From Fragilaria crotonensis (lineage: Eukaryota > Bacillariophyta > Fragilariophyceae > Fragilariales > Fragilariaceae), in the NCBI GenBank assembly GCA_022925895.1, contig JAKSYS010000190.1, positions 1-64,000 of the forward strand: a stretch of DNA of 64,000 nt, read 5' to 3'. Positions 45,650-56,178 of the stretch are shown piece after piece. Numbering within the stretch: the stretch's first letter is position 1; each line of letters begins with the position of its first letter. The notes under the pieces are model-generated. The model was not told the origin of the DNA. It worked only from the letters and a program-made list of their open reading frames with translations, and searched no databases. Made by a program: the position numbers and the translations under genes.

Positions 45650-47602
45650 ATGTGTTCTAGATATATTAGGATACAATGGCAATACGACACGTTCAATGTA
45701 ATCATTGAACAAGGAGTCATCCATAGACCCACTTGACCTAACAGAAAAGAAACTTCCAGACTCGACTCGTGATGGACATCCAAATCGGCCTTCAATAGTG
45801 GGAAGACCCTCTAACCAACTCACTTTGACCCGAAAGTTCTTTTCCATCGTTGCCGAAGAATCAAAGATATACATGGGGGGAAGCGCTTCTCCCGCGGCAT
45901 TTGTTGCATACACACCCGTTACATGACGTCCTGCTTTCACTGTTCTTTTGTACCCTCGCTGCAGGTTAGGATTGTGATACATTGTTGACCTCGGTCCCCC
46001 CTTTTCTGTAGTAATAGAGAGGTCGTGATGTGTTTCATCCATGTTGATGATGCGTCGTTTCACATCATCACCACCACAATGCGGAGAACGAAAGTCAATT
46101 TCAGAAAGCAGCTCACCGTTTTCATTTAAAACCTTCTGATCGATCGCAAGACCTGAAGCAAGCAAGTCGGCCTTTGCATCATCGAACCACTGCTGCAAGT
46201 TATTGTATGTTGTCCATCGGAGACGAGCATCTTCGGCAGTTGCAACCTTTGCTGCTTGCAACTTTTCTGGATGCTGTTCTCTCAGCTTCCTCCACACTGA
46301 AGTTACTTCAAATTTACCTTCATATCGTGTGCCATGCACAGCAGCTCCAATCAGCCGCTTGAAGTCCCGTCCACGGAGCTCACCGCCATTGCCGACCTGG
46401 CTAACTTCGGAATGCGTTGCTGTAACGTCGAGGAGCAAATCGGGGATCTTTATGGAAGGCCCTTTCTTGCAAGGACTCAATCCAACTTTACCATGTTGAA
46501 CTGCTCTGTATAGTGTTGATCTCGTCAACTTCCTCTTACCATCAAGCTTGTACTTACGGTTTAACTTCGCAACAAGACTGGGAACTGATTCTGCGCAGCT
46601 ACCATTTTCCTTTGCTGCAATTGCTTCGGTGGCTTCTTTGAATGCCACCTTGAAACGAGCACTGTATTCCATTTGCTCTATTCTAGCATCAAGCCGTGCT
46701 ATACTTGCTTGCCTTGATGATCTTCTTGTTCTTCGTTTTGGTCTTGGCGGTGCAATACTAGTAGCTGGAAGTGGCGGCGGAGGAGGAGGAGGAGGAGGAA
46801 GATGAACAATACTGTTGTTGCTTTCCCCTTCCTCTTCATCATCAGCATCAACAACTGAGTCGGACAACAGAAGTGCTGATGGCTCAGTTAAGGGTGACGT
46901 ATTTGTTGTTGCTGTCCGATCCTCCTCGTCGTCATCGTTATCACATGATGGTGCTGTAGAAAGGTCAATTATCATTCCTTCTTTCTTCTTATTTAAAAGT
47001 AGACTCTGCTCCAGCTCCTTCTGTTCTTGTTTCTTAACATAGTAATGCAGCAGTTGCGGAGTGACAGTGTCCTCAAGGCAACATGCCCGAATCGCAAATT
47101 TGAGCGTGATCTTGTTGACCACCACCTGCGAAAAAATTAGCAGTACACATTGTTAGTAGAAAGCAAAATAATTTTGGTCAACACTCCGGATATCTTTTCG
47201 CAAGAAAACTCACATCACAATGGCAATTTCAGATGATGATATTGAAATGAAACTCACCAGTTTGACAGCATCTTCAATGGTGTATGACTCAGTTCGTCTC
47301 CCTTTTTTTGATGATAAGTCACCATCAAACTTATTTTGCCCTGCCTTTCGCTTCGTTGACATGCTCGAAGTATGAGCTATTGTTTTCAGGAATAGATTTG
47401 CACTGCGCCAAAAATTATGGCTCATCTTAGGCTTCTGTAACTTCCACCTCAGCTGACCTACGAAGAAAAAAGCTACACAACCTCTCTACCAATTACAGTT
47501 ATCTTCCAGTTTGATAGAGGCATAAAGAGAAGTCCTGGTGTATGGATACATCGATTATGGACGGAATCTGGAGTCGTCCCATTACTCCTGAAAACAATTC
47601 GT

Positions 47603-47621
47603 CCCGATATTGTGCTTAAAC
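47603..47621. repeat. right TIR of outer transposon
   Basis: Its reverse complement reads GTTTAAGCACAATATCGGG, matching the left end except at two positions; TA follows at 47622-47623. Confidence 0.88.
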
Positions 47622-47623
47622 TA

Positions 47624-48444
47624 GTACGTGGTACGGAGAATTTATTATGTACATGTACATGTGCGTAACTTCTCATAGTGGAGTACTGTACCTGGTACGT
47701 CAAAGCAGACCTATATTTGCGGAGTTCACCGAATGCCACCTTCCGATTATCTTTGCTGGCAGACTTCCACTTGGTTCTGTTCTTTATTCTTACTTCAATC
47801 CATCGAGGCGTCCAAGGCTCAAGATTAGATAGGTGTTAGAACTTCATTGGGTCTCCAATACCCATCTAGCCGCAACAACAAAAGGATTTCTTTTGTTGTT
47901 TTCATCATGAAACCATGAAAGGCAGAGGAGTCAGCCACATTGTCATCAAAGAGACATGTAAATTCAGCTAGGCCTTGAGAAGTCAAAAGTTTTAATTGTT
48001 TGATTTTGAATTGCCAAATGTAGTAGCTGCTGTTGCAGCAATCAAAAGCATTTCTTGGAATGGCGGCATTTGCAATCACCTTGTTGCTTCTTGCCTGCTC
48101 AGCAACTATGAGGTTATCCGATAAATTTCCAATGTGGTGATAAATCCAAGGCTAAACAAATCTTCTTGAAAACACTCAAGGAGGTCAGGAAGTGGTTTCT
48201 TTTCTTTGAGAAGCAAAGGAGCATGCTTGGTAGTATTTGCCGTAGCAGTGCGATATTCTGGCAGCAAATGTATAATGCACGCTTGTTGCTTGGTGGTGGT
48301 TGCACCAGCCTGATCAATCCTCATCCTGAAGCACCCTACAATAGCCTGGATGCAGCAAATGTAATAATAATAAGCGAACTAATTATTAGGGTTTCCACCA
48401 TGTGAGAACCTTTCGGGATTCACTGTGTACCCAGCTCCGGCGAT
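47624..48444. other. spacer with possible minus-strand gene fragment
   Basis: On the minus strand, frames from 48324 to 48106 (LLLKEKKPLPDLLECFQEDL) and from about 48115 to 47825 (AEQARSNKVIANAAIPRNAF) look coding-like and may continue each other across a one-base shift, giving about 165 codons. There is no recognisable family or clear start. It may belong to the adjacent LINE remnant or be an unrelated gene piece. Confidence 0.3.
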
Positions 48445-50872
48445 TTAAAGCTCGCGGGAGCTCGTGTTGGCTTCTATGCTGACTGAGTGTGAAATTTTTG
48501 TGTTCAAGCTGCTAGAGTGACAGATCTGGTCATTGTCGTGGGGGAAAAATTGGGTGATGAGAGACTGGTTATTACTCTCCTTTTGGTTTCGCTTTGCTGA
48601 TGCCTTGACGCGGTGTATCCAGCGGTCCTGTGTTGATCGATTGGAGGATAAGAGGCCAGTTAGAGGCAGGCGGAAGAGATAGTTATCCTCGCGCTGGATC
48701 AGGTCGGGATGAGCATAAAAGTGTCGAATTTCAGATTGCGTGGTCGAGCGAATTTTGTCCATTTCTGCATTTGTAGCGCTGTGAAGAATCTCGTTGCGCG
48801 ACTTCCAGAGATGTTTGGTGTACGCCTGAAGATCTTTAACCAGATTCTTCATGCGTTTTGCTGCCAAGTCGGATTCGAGACGTTTAGGATCAAACGTATG
48901 TAAGGCCGCCAGTCCGTGCCACTCTTTGCTCAGGTAGCCTTTTGCGGCGTTGTCCCATCCTATCGACGTTTGCCTTTTTGCCGTTAGCCGTACTTGAGCC
49001 TGCATATGCAACGGAAACTGGGTAAGATCCGGAGAAAACTCTGAAGATCCTGTGGACTGCCAAAAGGAAAGCCCATCATGAAGGAGACGTCGGATAGGAT
49101 GTGGTGTGTGTTCGTTAGTGTCCCGAAGCAATGCGAGTCGTTCTTTGAGTATGGATGGATTGTTGGGGCAGCGCAGAAAGTGCTCACTAGTTTCCTTTTG
49201 TCGAAGACAACACGGACAAAGTTGAAGACCTTGGTCTTCGGATGCGGATCGGTGAAGCCGGCGCCATCCGAGAGGTAGCTGATTAAACACAAACTTCATA
49301 TGTTGGATCTGATCGTTGCAGGGCAGTTTTTTAAAATGTGAGCCAAAGAGTTCCATGTCGATGTCCTCCCAGGTTCTGTCATCCCATTTATTGCGTCGCT
49401 GGACGTATTGTCGAAGATGGTAACCGTTGATGTGAAAGCGAAGGGATTCGTCGAACTGGCTTGTCAAACGTGTGCCATTTACCAGAAGCGATACCTGTTG
49501 TTCAGAGTAATGGTCAACGTGCGAAGATGATTTGAGCCTGCCCCTCTGACGGTAGCGAGTAGCTAAGATATCGGCTCTGATATTGAGTTTCGCTGCGTAC
49601 GGAAGTTTCGCATATTCGATTGTTGTATCGAGGTGCCCCTTGGTCCATTTGAATGCCACGGATCTACGGAGTTCCTTAAGAAGGGAGCGAATCAGAGATA
49701 GCAGATCTGCATCAAAGGGTTGACGATGCGGGCTGCAATTTCGGCGACACATCTTTCGAATTTTTGCAATCGCTGCTTTACTATCCGTGATCCACGTGAA
49801 TTTGCAACGGTGGTGGATACCCCAGTGACGCGCCAAACTAACTATGAAAAGGAGTGACGATGCGAAGCCGGCCATCTCACACCTCGTGGAGGAGAGCGTA
49901 TCACTTGGACCGTCGACGGGTCCACTTCCCTGAGCCAGATGACACTTGTTGGTTGCCAGGACCCAGCCAAAAGTGCCTTGTTGTCCTTGCAAACCGCCAT
50001 CTGATGCAATGTGCAGTCGTGCTCTTGAACGCATTGCTCTCCAGAGTTGGACATCTGGAACCAGCTGTTCAACGCCTGAGACCATACGAGCTTGTGATCG
50101 GTTTAACGTCCTCATGTAGGCCTTCAAACTGTCAAAAGAATGAGGTGGCGCCGCTGGTTCCTTACTCGGAACCCAGGACGTTGGGTGCTGTTGTTGCTGC
50201 AGGATGCTGTTGTTTGGACCCCCTGGAGATGATTTCCAATACGGGATATACCTTAAATATGAGGAAGACACGAAGCGTTTCCAAAGTCGGCGCTGGCGGG
50301 AAGATGGTGGAGCCTGACGAGGCCACTCAGAGTGTGACTGCCAGTCGCTAGCACGAATACCGTCCAGATAGTCCAGGTTTATCGCTGATGGGCGCGTTGG
50401 GTCCACCATTTCCGCTAATGTATTCACTTGGAGATAGAGCCGAACCAAGTTTATGTCTCGTTGCTGTGCCTCAGAGTAACGGTTCAAGTGATGGGATTGC
50501 ATGATGAATTCATCAGTAGGGGACTTCAGTGAAATGCACGGATGATCTGTAATGGTTAAGGACAGATTGTGTCGGGGCCATGAATTCGCGGAGCGATACC
50601 AGCCAGCACTGTGTTAGGTAAGGAATGTGAGCCTTTGGGTCTTCAAGGAGTTTTGTTCCCACCCCGGCCTCGAGCTGAAGATAGTGAAGGTTGATCATAA
50701 TGAGTTTACCTGTGGAGGACTGCGAGAAGAGAGCATGTCGAAGGAATTTCAGTTGTTCAATGCCGACCTCCGTCCGAACATCACACAAGTTCAATCCCCC
50801 AAAAGCGGTCGGGCCGTGCCGGATTTCAGTTGGGAGTTTTGAGCTCACGTGGATGCAGCAAATGTCACCCAC
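48445..50872 (-). mobile_element. 5'-truncated LINE: post-RT region and RNase H
   Basis: Only the 3' part of a LINE ORF2 remains. From the left of the protein there is a post-RT segment (GPTAFGGLNLCDVRTEVG, then RDINLVRLYLQVNTLAEM) with one frame shift near 50520. RNase H follows with ASDGGLQGQQGTFGW, STRCEMAGFASSL, WITDSKAAI and WTKGHLDTT. Next come a zinc-binding segment (LCPCCLRQKETSEHFLRC) and a C-terminal helix-rich region. The order matches the complete LINE at 7.4-14.8 kb, but sequence identity is low, so this is another family. Loss of the 5' part is the usual result of incomplete target-primed reverse transcription. RNase H is otherwise open over 685 codons. Confidence 0.82.
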
Positions 50873-52331
50873 CCGACCAATTCATTGCTTCTTCCTTCAC
50901 TTTAAGCATAGCCAAACCAGAGAATAGAACATAGAATTAGAACAGAGACTCTCTATATTAGTATTCCCATTGACTATCATGGTTGGCTGTGCGTACTGCC
51001 TCCACCCATTGCTTGTTCTGTTTACTGCTTGCTGAAGGATTAAAAGAAAAAATGGGTCATCACTTAAGTTCCACAGAAAAAGCTTCCATGTTTCAGGAGG
51101 TATATCTCAGAGACTCTCCACCAAGAAGATCATGGCAGATGCGGATTGAAAACATGGACAAGACAATGGGTTTGTTGCTTTCTTGGTTGAGCTGAGGAGT
51201 TTGTTGCAGCTGCTTCAGCTTCACTTTCCTTCTTGATGTTGAAAGACCAGCAATTCTTCTTGTCAGGAGCTCTATCACTTTTGGCAAACCCACCAGCCAG
51301 AGCATTACTGTACCAATCATTGATTGTTCCCAACCTGCAACCATGACAGGGAACACCACTTTTTTCCATCCGGTACTTGTCCTTATGTGGAGGTTATAAA
51401 GTATCCCAAACTCTTGACTTCAGATTATGAAAGGATGCGAATGTGTTTCTTCCTCACTGAATTGGCCAGCACTCCTATGGTTTGCTTGGTGAAATCATCC
51501 CCATGTATTGTTGCCACCACCATCATCATGTGACAAAATGGCCATGTCCATCATGTCTCTGTGTTGAATCCAAGAGCATCAAGAGATGAAATCTGGGCTC
51601 ATTTGCTTGGAATAGTGTCTCATCTGACAACCACTTTTCTGTAACATATCTGAGATGCATTTCTACATTTTTGCTTAATCAGAGGCTTTGGGCACTGAAA
51701 CTGCTGCAAAAGTCGCCTTTGTGGTTGCTCCAGTACTGAGTACTGTTTACAGTACTCCTCCGTATGGAATACAACTAACAAGATTGGCTGACTTGTCAAC
51801 TTCGTGAACAATGCTACCGGTAAATGTCTCACACGTCTGACGTAGTCTCTCGTCCAGCGTTTATGTAAAGGCGAGGGTATTCATTGATATGTGTCAATCG
51901 TGTTTCTAAAGAACACCATAAATTTAGACTGGTGTCCCGCTCGGCTGGGATGGCTGGCTCGATTTGGCGCCTGTTGTTTTTGATTATATCTAAAATGTCC
52001 AGGCTTGCGTGCAACGTACTCTGGAGTGCAGTACTCAGTACATCAAGATAATGAACAACTTAACCCTTGCAATGAAACGCTGCGAATCACACGGAGTGAC
52101 GTCATTGCCTTCCGTAGCATGCCATATTTTGAGAGTGAAACCTTAAAAAACACCATACATCACCAATACTACGACGCAAAGTCGTGCGTTGTACGAAGAC
52201 TCAGCTCTCGCCCTGTTCTTCTCGTTGTTGCATCTAATTCTACTTTGACTCGACCACAAGGAAACCAGGGACTCAGCCACCCCTCGCGTTTGATCTTCCT
52301 CCAGTCAACCCAACTCTGCCCATTTGAAATC
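50873..52331. other. spacer with possible DNA-transposase debris
   Basis: Minus-strand frames at 51.0-51.6 kb give short coding-like pieces (MMVVATIHGDDFTKQ, GVLANSVRKKHIRIL, PVMVAGWEQSMIGTV) interrupted by stops. They look like a decayed gene, perhaps a transposase, but I cannot assign a family. The remainder is featureless. The right end holds the leader of the next gene. Confidence 0.3.
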
Positions 52332-54472
52332 ATGCGGCCAGGCTTTGATGAAATATGGAATCGACATCTCCAAAACATGATAGCCTACCAGAAAAAGCAC
52401 GGCCATTTGTTATTTAGACGAAAGTGCTCTGACAAGGACAACACTTTGAAAACATGGATTTCTACGCAGAGAAAAGTTTTTCGCAAGGGAAAGATGCCGG
52501 CGGATCGAATGGAAAAATTGAAGGCTGCGAATTTCGTTTGGAATCCGGAGGACACTTATGAAAAGCGATGGGAGGAAAAGTACGCCGAGCTCTCTAGATT
52601 TTACGAGGCCCATGGGCACCTGATTATCCCTCCCAGAAAGAAGCATGCTGCACTTAACACGTGGATCCGTAATCAAAGGGTACTCCGCGAAGGCGGGAAG
52701 TTGTCACAGGACCGAATTGACAGGCTCGACAAGCTTCAATTCTCGTGGACTGAACCAGAAGTCAATCCGGGACTGGTCGATCAGCATTGCTTGGAGAATA
52801 CTGCCTCGGGACCTCACCTTGAACGATGGAAAGCCAGCTTCAAACGACTGATTGAATTCAATGAGAGATTCGGCCACTTTGATGTGAATACGACCGACGA
52901 TATGGCGCTCAACCAATGGATTTACCAGCAGCGACTCCGGCATAGGAAGGGCCTGTTGCAAAAGGAGCGAGCAGATTGGCTCGAGTCTATTGGATTCGAA
53001 TGGAACGTCGAAAATGGAAACCAAGCAGACGAGGAATGGAATCTAATGTTCACCAAACTTAAAGACTTCAAAGAAAAGAACGGTCACTTTGCGCATAGGA
53101 TGATGCGTGCCTGGGTGAGAACACAGAATTCAACGCAGTGCAGGGACCGTCCGGATAGGAGAGCGATGCTTGAGGAAATTGGATTTCCCTTTCAGGAAGT
53201 TGACGCTTTTGGTTCTTCTTTGCCTCCAACTCGATCAATCCCGAGGAAGCGCACTGCTCCTGATTCGGGTGAAAAATGTGGCGATAAAGAAGTGACGCTG
53301 AAGGGTAGGAAACCTCTTGGTGCGACTAAAAAGCCTAGGAGGCGTAGTGACCGTTCGAATAAGATAGTGACGCAGGAGGAAAGTGGACTTTACGGTAAGC
53401 AATGTGACAATTCTTCGTCCCCTTTCGCCCCAATGCAATCATTATCAAAGAAGCAGACAGCTCAAGAATCGTGTGGCAAATATGAGGACGAAGTCGTTAC
53501 GAGAACGGGAGGGAAACCTAAGGCAGATCGTAAAAGTCGCAAGACACGAGGAGACAGCAAAACAAACAAAGCAGCAAAGACTGGTTCTTCGTTGCTGGCA
53601 TTTAGTCGCAATTGTTGGGCCTAATGCGAGCACGCCAGAATCCTTGACGACTAAACCACAAGCACCGCCTCCGATGAAAAGTGCGGCATCTCCTAATTCC
53701 GATAATGCGACGTCTCCCAATTCCGACGACGCTGTGTATCCTTTGGGAACAAAGCTTGTAAACTTTTTCCCTGGTCATGGGTGGTATAGTGGAACCATTC
53801 AGGCGGTTGACAATCATAAGTACACCGTCGTTTATGATGATGGAGATCTAGAGGAGTTTCTCATCGAAGGTCCAACCATGGACGCGCTAGTGGAATTGGC
53901 CAAATCACGCTCGAGCCTTTGCCTCGGAGATACTACGCCAGTGCCAGCGATGACAATTTGCCCCCCTGCATCGATGTGCGCGGCTAAACAGGGTTCATCG
54001 GTGGGCGGAAGCGTCCGCAAGACATTGCCAAGGAAGGCCGCACGAGGAACAAGAAGGCACGCCGCAGTGAAACCGATGCGTCAGTGGAAGTATGCAGAAC
54101 GACAGAATTGGTAGCGGTGGATGCAGGCCTCTCTGTGGTAAAACAGGATCATACGATAGATGTGAATGCAGGCGAGAGTCTTGTTGAAAGTGATGATATG
54201 ATAGGGGTGAATACAGGCGACAGTATGGCAAATCTGAAGGCCAAGTTAGCCGAGCTAGATAGGTCTCTCAAGATTCCAACAAAGTCATGACAGACGCCCA
54301 GGCAGAATTGAAAAGCATGGAAAATTCACTGCGGCGACAAGAACGTCTATGTCATCAGAAAGACAAGCTTATTGATCAGTTGAAAGCAAGGATAGAGGAG
54401 CTGGAGAATGGTCAGTTTGTGTCCGGATCTGTGGCTCAAAAGGTTATGTTCAGATTAAAGGGCAAATTTTAA
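52332..54472 (+). CDS. helicase-associated-repeat protein with Tudor-like segment and coiled coil
   Basis: Start chosen at ATG 52332 (MRPGFDEIWNRHLQNM). At least four helicase-associated (HA, PF03457-type) repeats follow: W...AYQKKHGHLL...LKTWISTQRK, RWEEKYAELSRFYEAHGHL, RWKASFKRLIEFNERFGHF and EEWNLMFTKLKDFKEKNGHF. Basic Ser/Lys-rich linkers come next, then YPLGTKLVNFFPGHGWYSGT with YTVVYDDGDLEEF, a Tudor/SAWADEE-like beta barrel, and a C-terminal coiled coil (KDKLIDQLKARIEELEN). HA repeats are thought to bind nucleic acid, and many single-copy diatom proteins consist mainly of them. The frame shifts three times (near 53.6, 54.1 and 54.28 kb), twice by one lost base. It could alternatively be two genes split near 53.63 kb. 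Confidence 0.65.
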
Positions 54473-54772
54473 CATATAATAGTAGAATATAGGAAGAAGG
54501 TTAGTGATGACCCGCTGAGTTGACTGAATCGCAGTGGTAGATTTCGTTTGATACAACCGTCAACCTCACTTATCCTCCTTCCATCATGTGATGCGCCATC
54601 AGCATCATCCTGAACTGCACACCATATTTCCCAGTTATATCCAAACGCTTGAAGTCAACGTCGGGAGCAGCATATTACGGCGGACAGTGGCACCAAGGGG
54701 GGGAGAAATCACCGACTCACTATCATCATACTACCTGCTTCCTGTCCTCTAGTACTTGTACCTGTAAACTTG

Positions 54773-54945
54773 TATAAATAGCAGACTCGTTCCAGTCGTT
54801 CAGCAAATGTCAGCAGATTTCTTTTCGGTAGCAGATTTGCTCGTCAGTACATGTACTGAATACTGAACGACTCGTTTTCGTACTGTCAGAGTCAGCAGAT
54901 AAGTCAGCAGACGTCAGATGTTTTTGTCAGCGGATGTCAGCAAAG
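54773..54945 (+). promoter_or_regulatory. SURF1 upstream region with TATA-like box and GTCAGCAGA repeats
   Basis: TATAAATA lies at 54773-54780. Copies of GTCAGCAGAT or near variants follow at 54809, 54891, 54903, 54926 and 54936. All are within 300 bp of the SURF1 ATG and on the same strand. They could be transcription-factor sites or leader repeats. Confidence 0.4.
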
Positions 54946-55069
54946 CAGCAAAGCAGCGTTACATTCCCAAAACCTCGGCTCGGACAGCTCATCGGACACC
55001 CACCAAACACCTCATATGCATTTTATATTGCTGCCATCAACAGCACGTGATCTCATTGGAATAACATCA

Positions 55070-56024
55070 ATGGCGAGCAGCAGTATCAGAAACAGCAGCA
55101 GCAGCCGCGCTGTTGTTGGTGGATTGAATCTATCCGGAAAAATCTTCTTCGGTAGTCTGTGTGCCGGAACGTTGTATTTGGGTACATGGCAAACCCGACG
55201 ATATTTTGAAAAGATGGATTTAATCGAACAACGCACTAGAGAACTGGCGGAAGAACCAGTTCCTCTTGTAGTGAATACAGGATCAGCGACAACAACAACT
55301 GCAACGGGATTTCGACGTTGCCTTGTGGAGGGGAGATTTCGACATGAGAACGAAATGTTCCTGGGACCACGAGGACCACCCCTTGGAGCATTGGCAGCAT
55401 CAGGACAGGCCTCAGGACGCTCGGAGGGAGGCATGTCCAGTGGACCTCAAGTGCGTATACAGTATTGAGATGACGATGATGATGTGTGTTTGTCTTCGTT
55501 CGTGTTTTGCTACAGTTGTGCTGAATTTTGGATTCTCATTGACTGCACTATTCCACCCTCCTTCTACGGTTCAGGGCTACTTCGTTATCACACCATTCGA
55601 AACGACCATGGGACGAACCTTGTTGGTCAATCGAGGTTGGATTCCGAGAGAATTTCCCAAGGCAGGGACCTCCTTTGATCACCCTGCAGGTGTTGTTAAG
55701 ATTGTTGCTGTGCAAGGCAAGGGCGAGAAACCTCGCTTCATGGTGCCCCAGCATGACTTGTCAACAAGACCGCCTCGATTTTACTGGATGGACCAGGAAA
55801 CGATGGAAGATATAGCAGGAATCGACAACGGTGAGTCTCTGGTGATTGTTCAAGTAAAAAGTGATAATGGCGAGCTACAATATCCAGCGCAACCTCCGGC
55901 AGATGCTGTCGGAGACTTCAAGACGACGCCAATGGTTCACGTTGCCTACGCCGTTACTTGGTACAGCCTCGCTGCGGCAGGATTGGTCATGACCCGAAAG
56001 TTGATTACCCGTGGACGGGCCTAA
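55070..56024 (+). CDS. SURF1: SURF1/Shy1-like cytochrome c oxidase assembly factor
   Basis: A mitochondrial inner-membrane protein needed for haem a insertion and assembly of complex IV. Exons are 55070-55450 and 55575-56024; the 124-nt intron (GTGCGT...GGTTCAG) is phase 0 and joins SSGPQ to GYFVITPFE. Family features: N-terminal membrane span followed by GTWQTRRYFEKMDLI, central FRRCLVEGRF, LLVNRGWIPREF, FYWMD and the C-terminal span containing HVAYAVTWYSLAAAGLV. The total of 276 residues is normal, and no frame break is present. An in-frame ATG at 55016 would add 18 residues. The Ser/Arg-rich N-terminus is compatible with mitochondrial import. Confidence 0.9.
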
Positions 56025-56178
56025 GCTTTTGAAGTTCTTAGATGGGCTGCGCAAGGGCTCTAATTCTCCAACAGCTGCAAAACAGTTTCTCCGACGGAAT
56101 CGTTAGCTTCGGGGGAAAAGGCGTGTTCGTGTTTCCCAGGAATAAACGTAGGCCCAGACTCTGTAGATGTAGAGAATC

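Larger units (their letters stand above)
34874..47362 (-). pseudogene. DDE (DD39D-like) transposase of outer element, split by the inner transposon
   Basis: Inferred exons on the minus strand are 47362-47258, then 47125-45650 and, after the inserted element, 36038-36014, then 35910-34874. The introns are 47257-47126 (GTGAGT...CGCAG) and 36013-35911 (GTAAGT...TTTCAG). Discounting the inserted element and one copy of its 2-bp target duplication, the frame is continuous, about 880 codons, with no other break. Candidate catalytic residues are D398 (NMDETHHD), D548 (LKVDSGPG) and D588 (QQEMDIMY), a DD39D-like spacing (E587 would give DD38E). The middle is Ser/Pro-rich with a poly-proline tract. 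Inserted as it is, the gene cannot make a full transposase, but the clean frame implies that insertion was recent. Confidence 0.85.
34526..47621 (-). mobile_element. outer DNA transposon, Tc1/mariner-pogo-like, with TA duplication
   Basis: The terminal inverted repeats begin GTTTAAGCACAATA at both ends (34526 and, inverted, 47621), with 17 of 19 positions matching. TA flanks each end (34524-34525 and 47622-47623), the duplication expected of Tc1/mariner-pogo elements. The element spans 13.1 kb, but about 9.6 kb is a second transposon inserted at 36041-45649; the native length is about 3.5 kb. It encodes one spliced minus-strand DDE transposase. The large transposase with three introns or more is unlike simple mariners, so the sub-family is uncertain. 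Confidence 0.88.
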
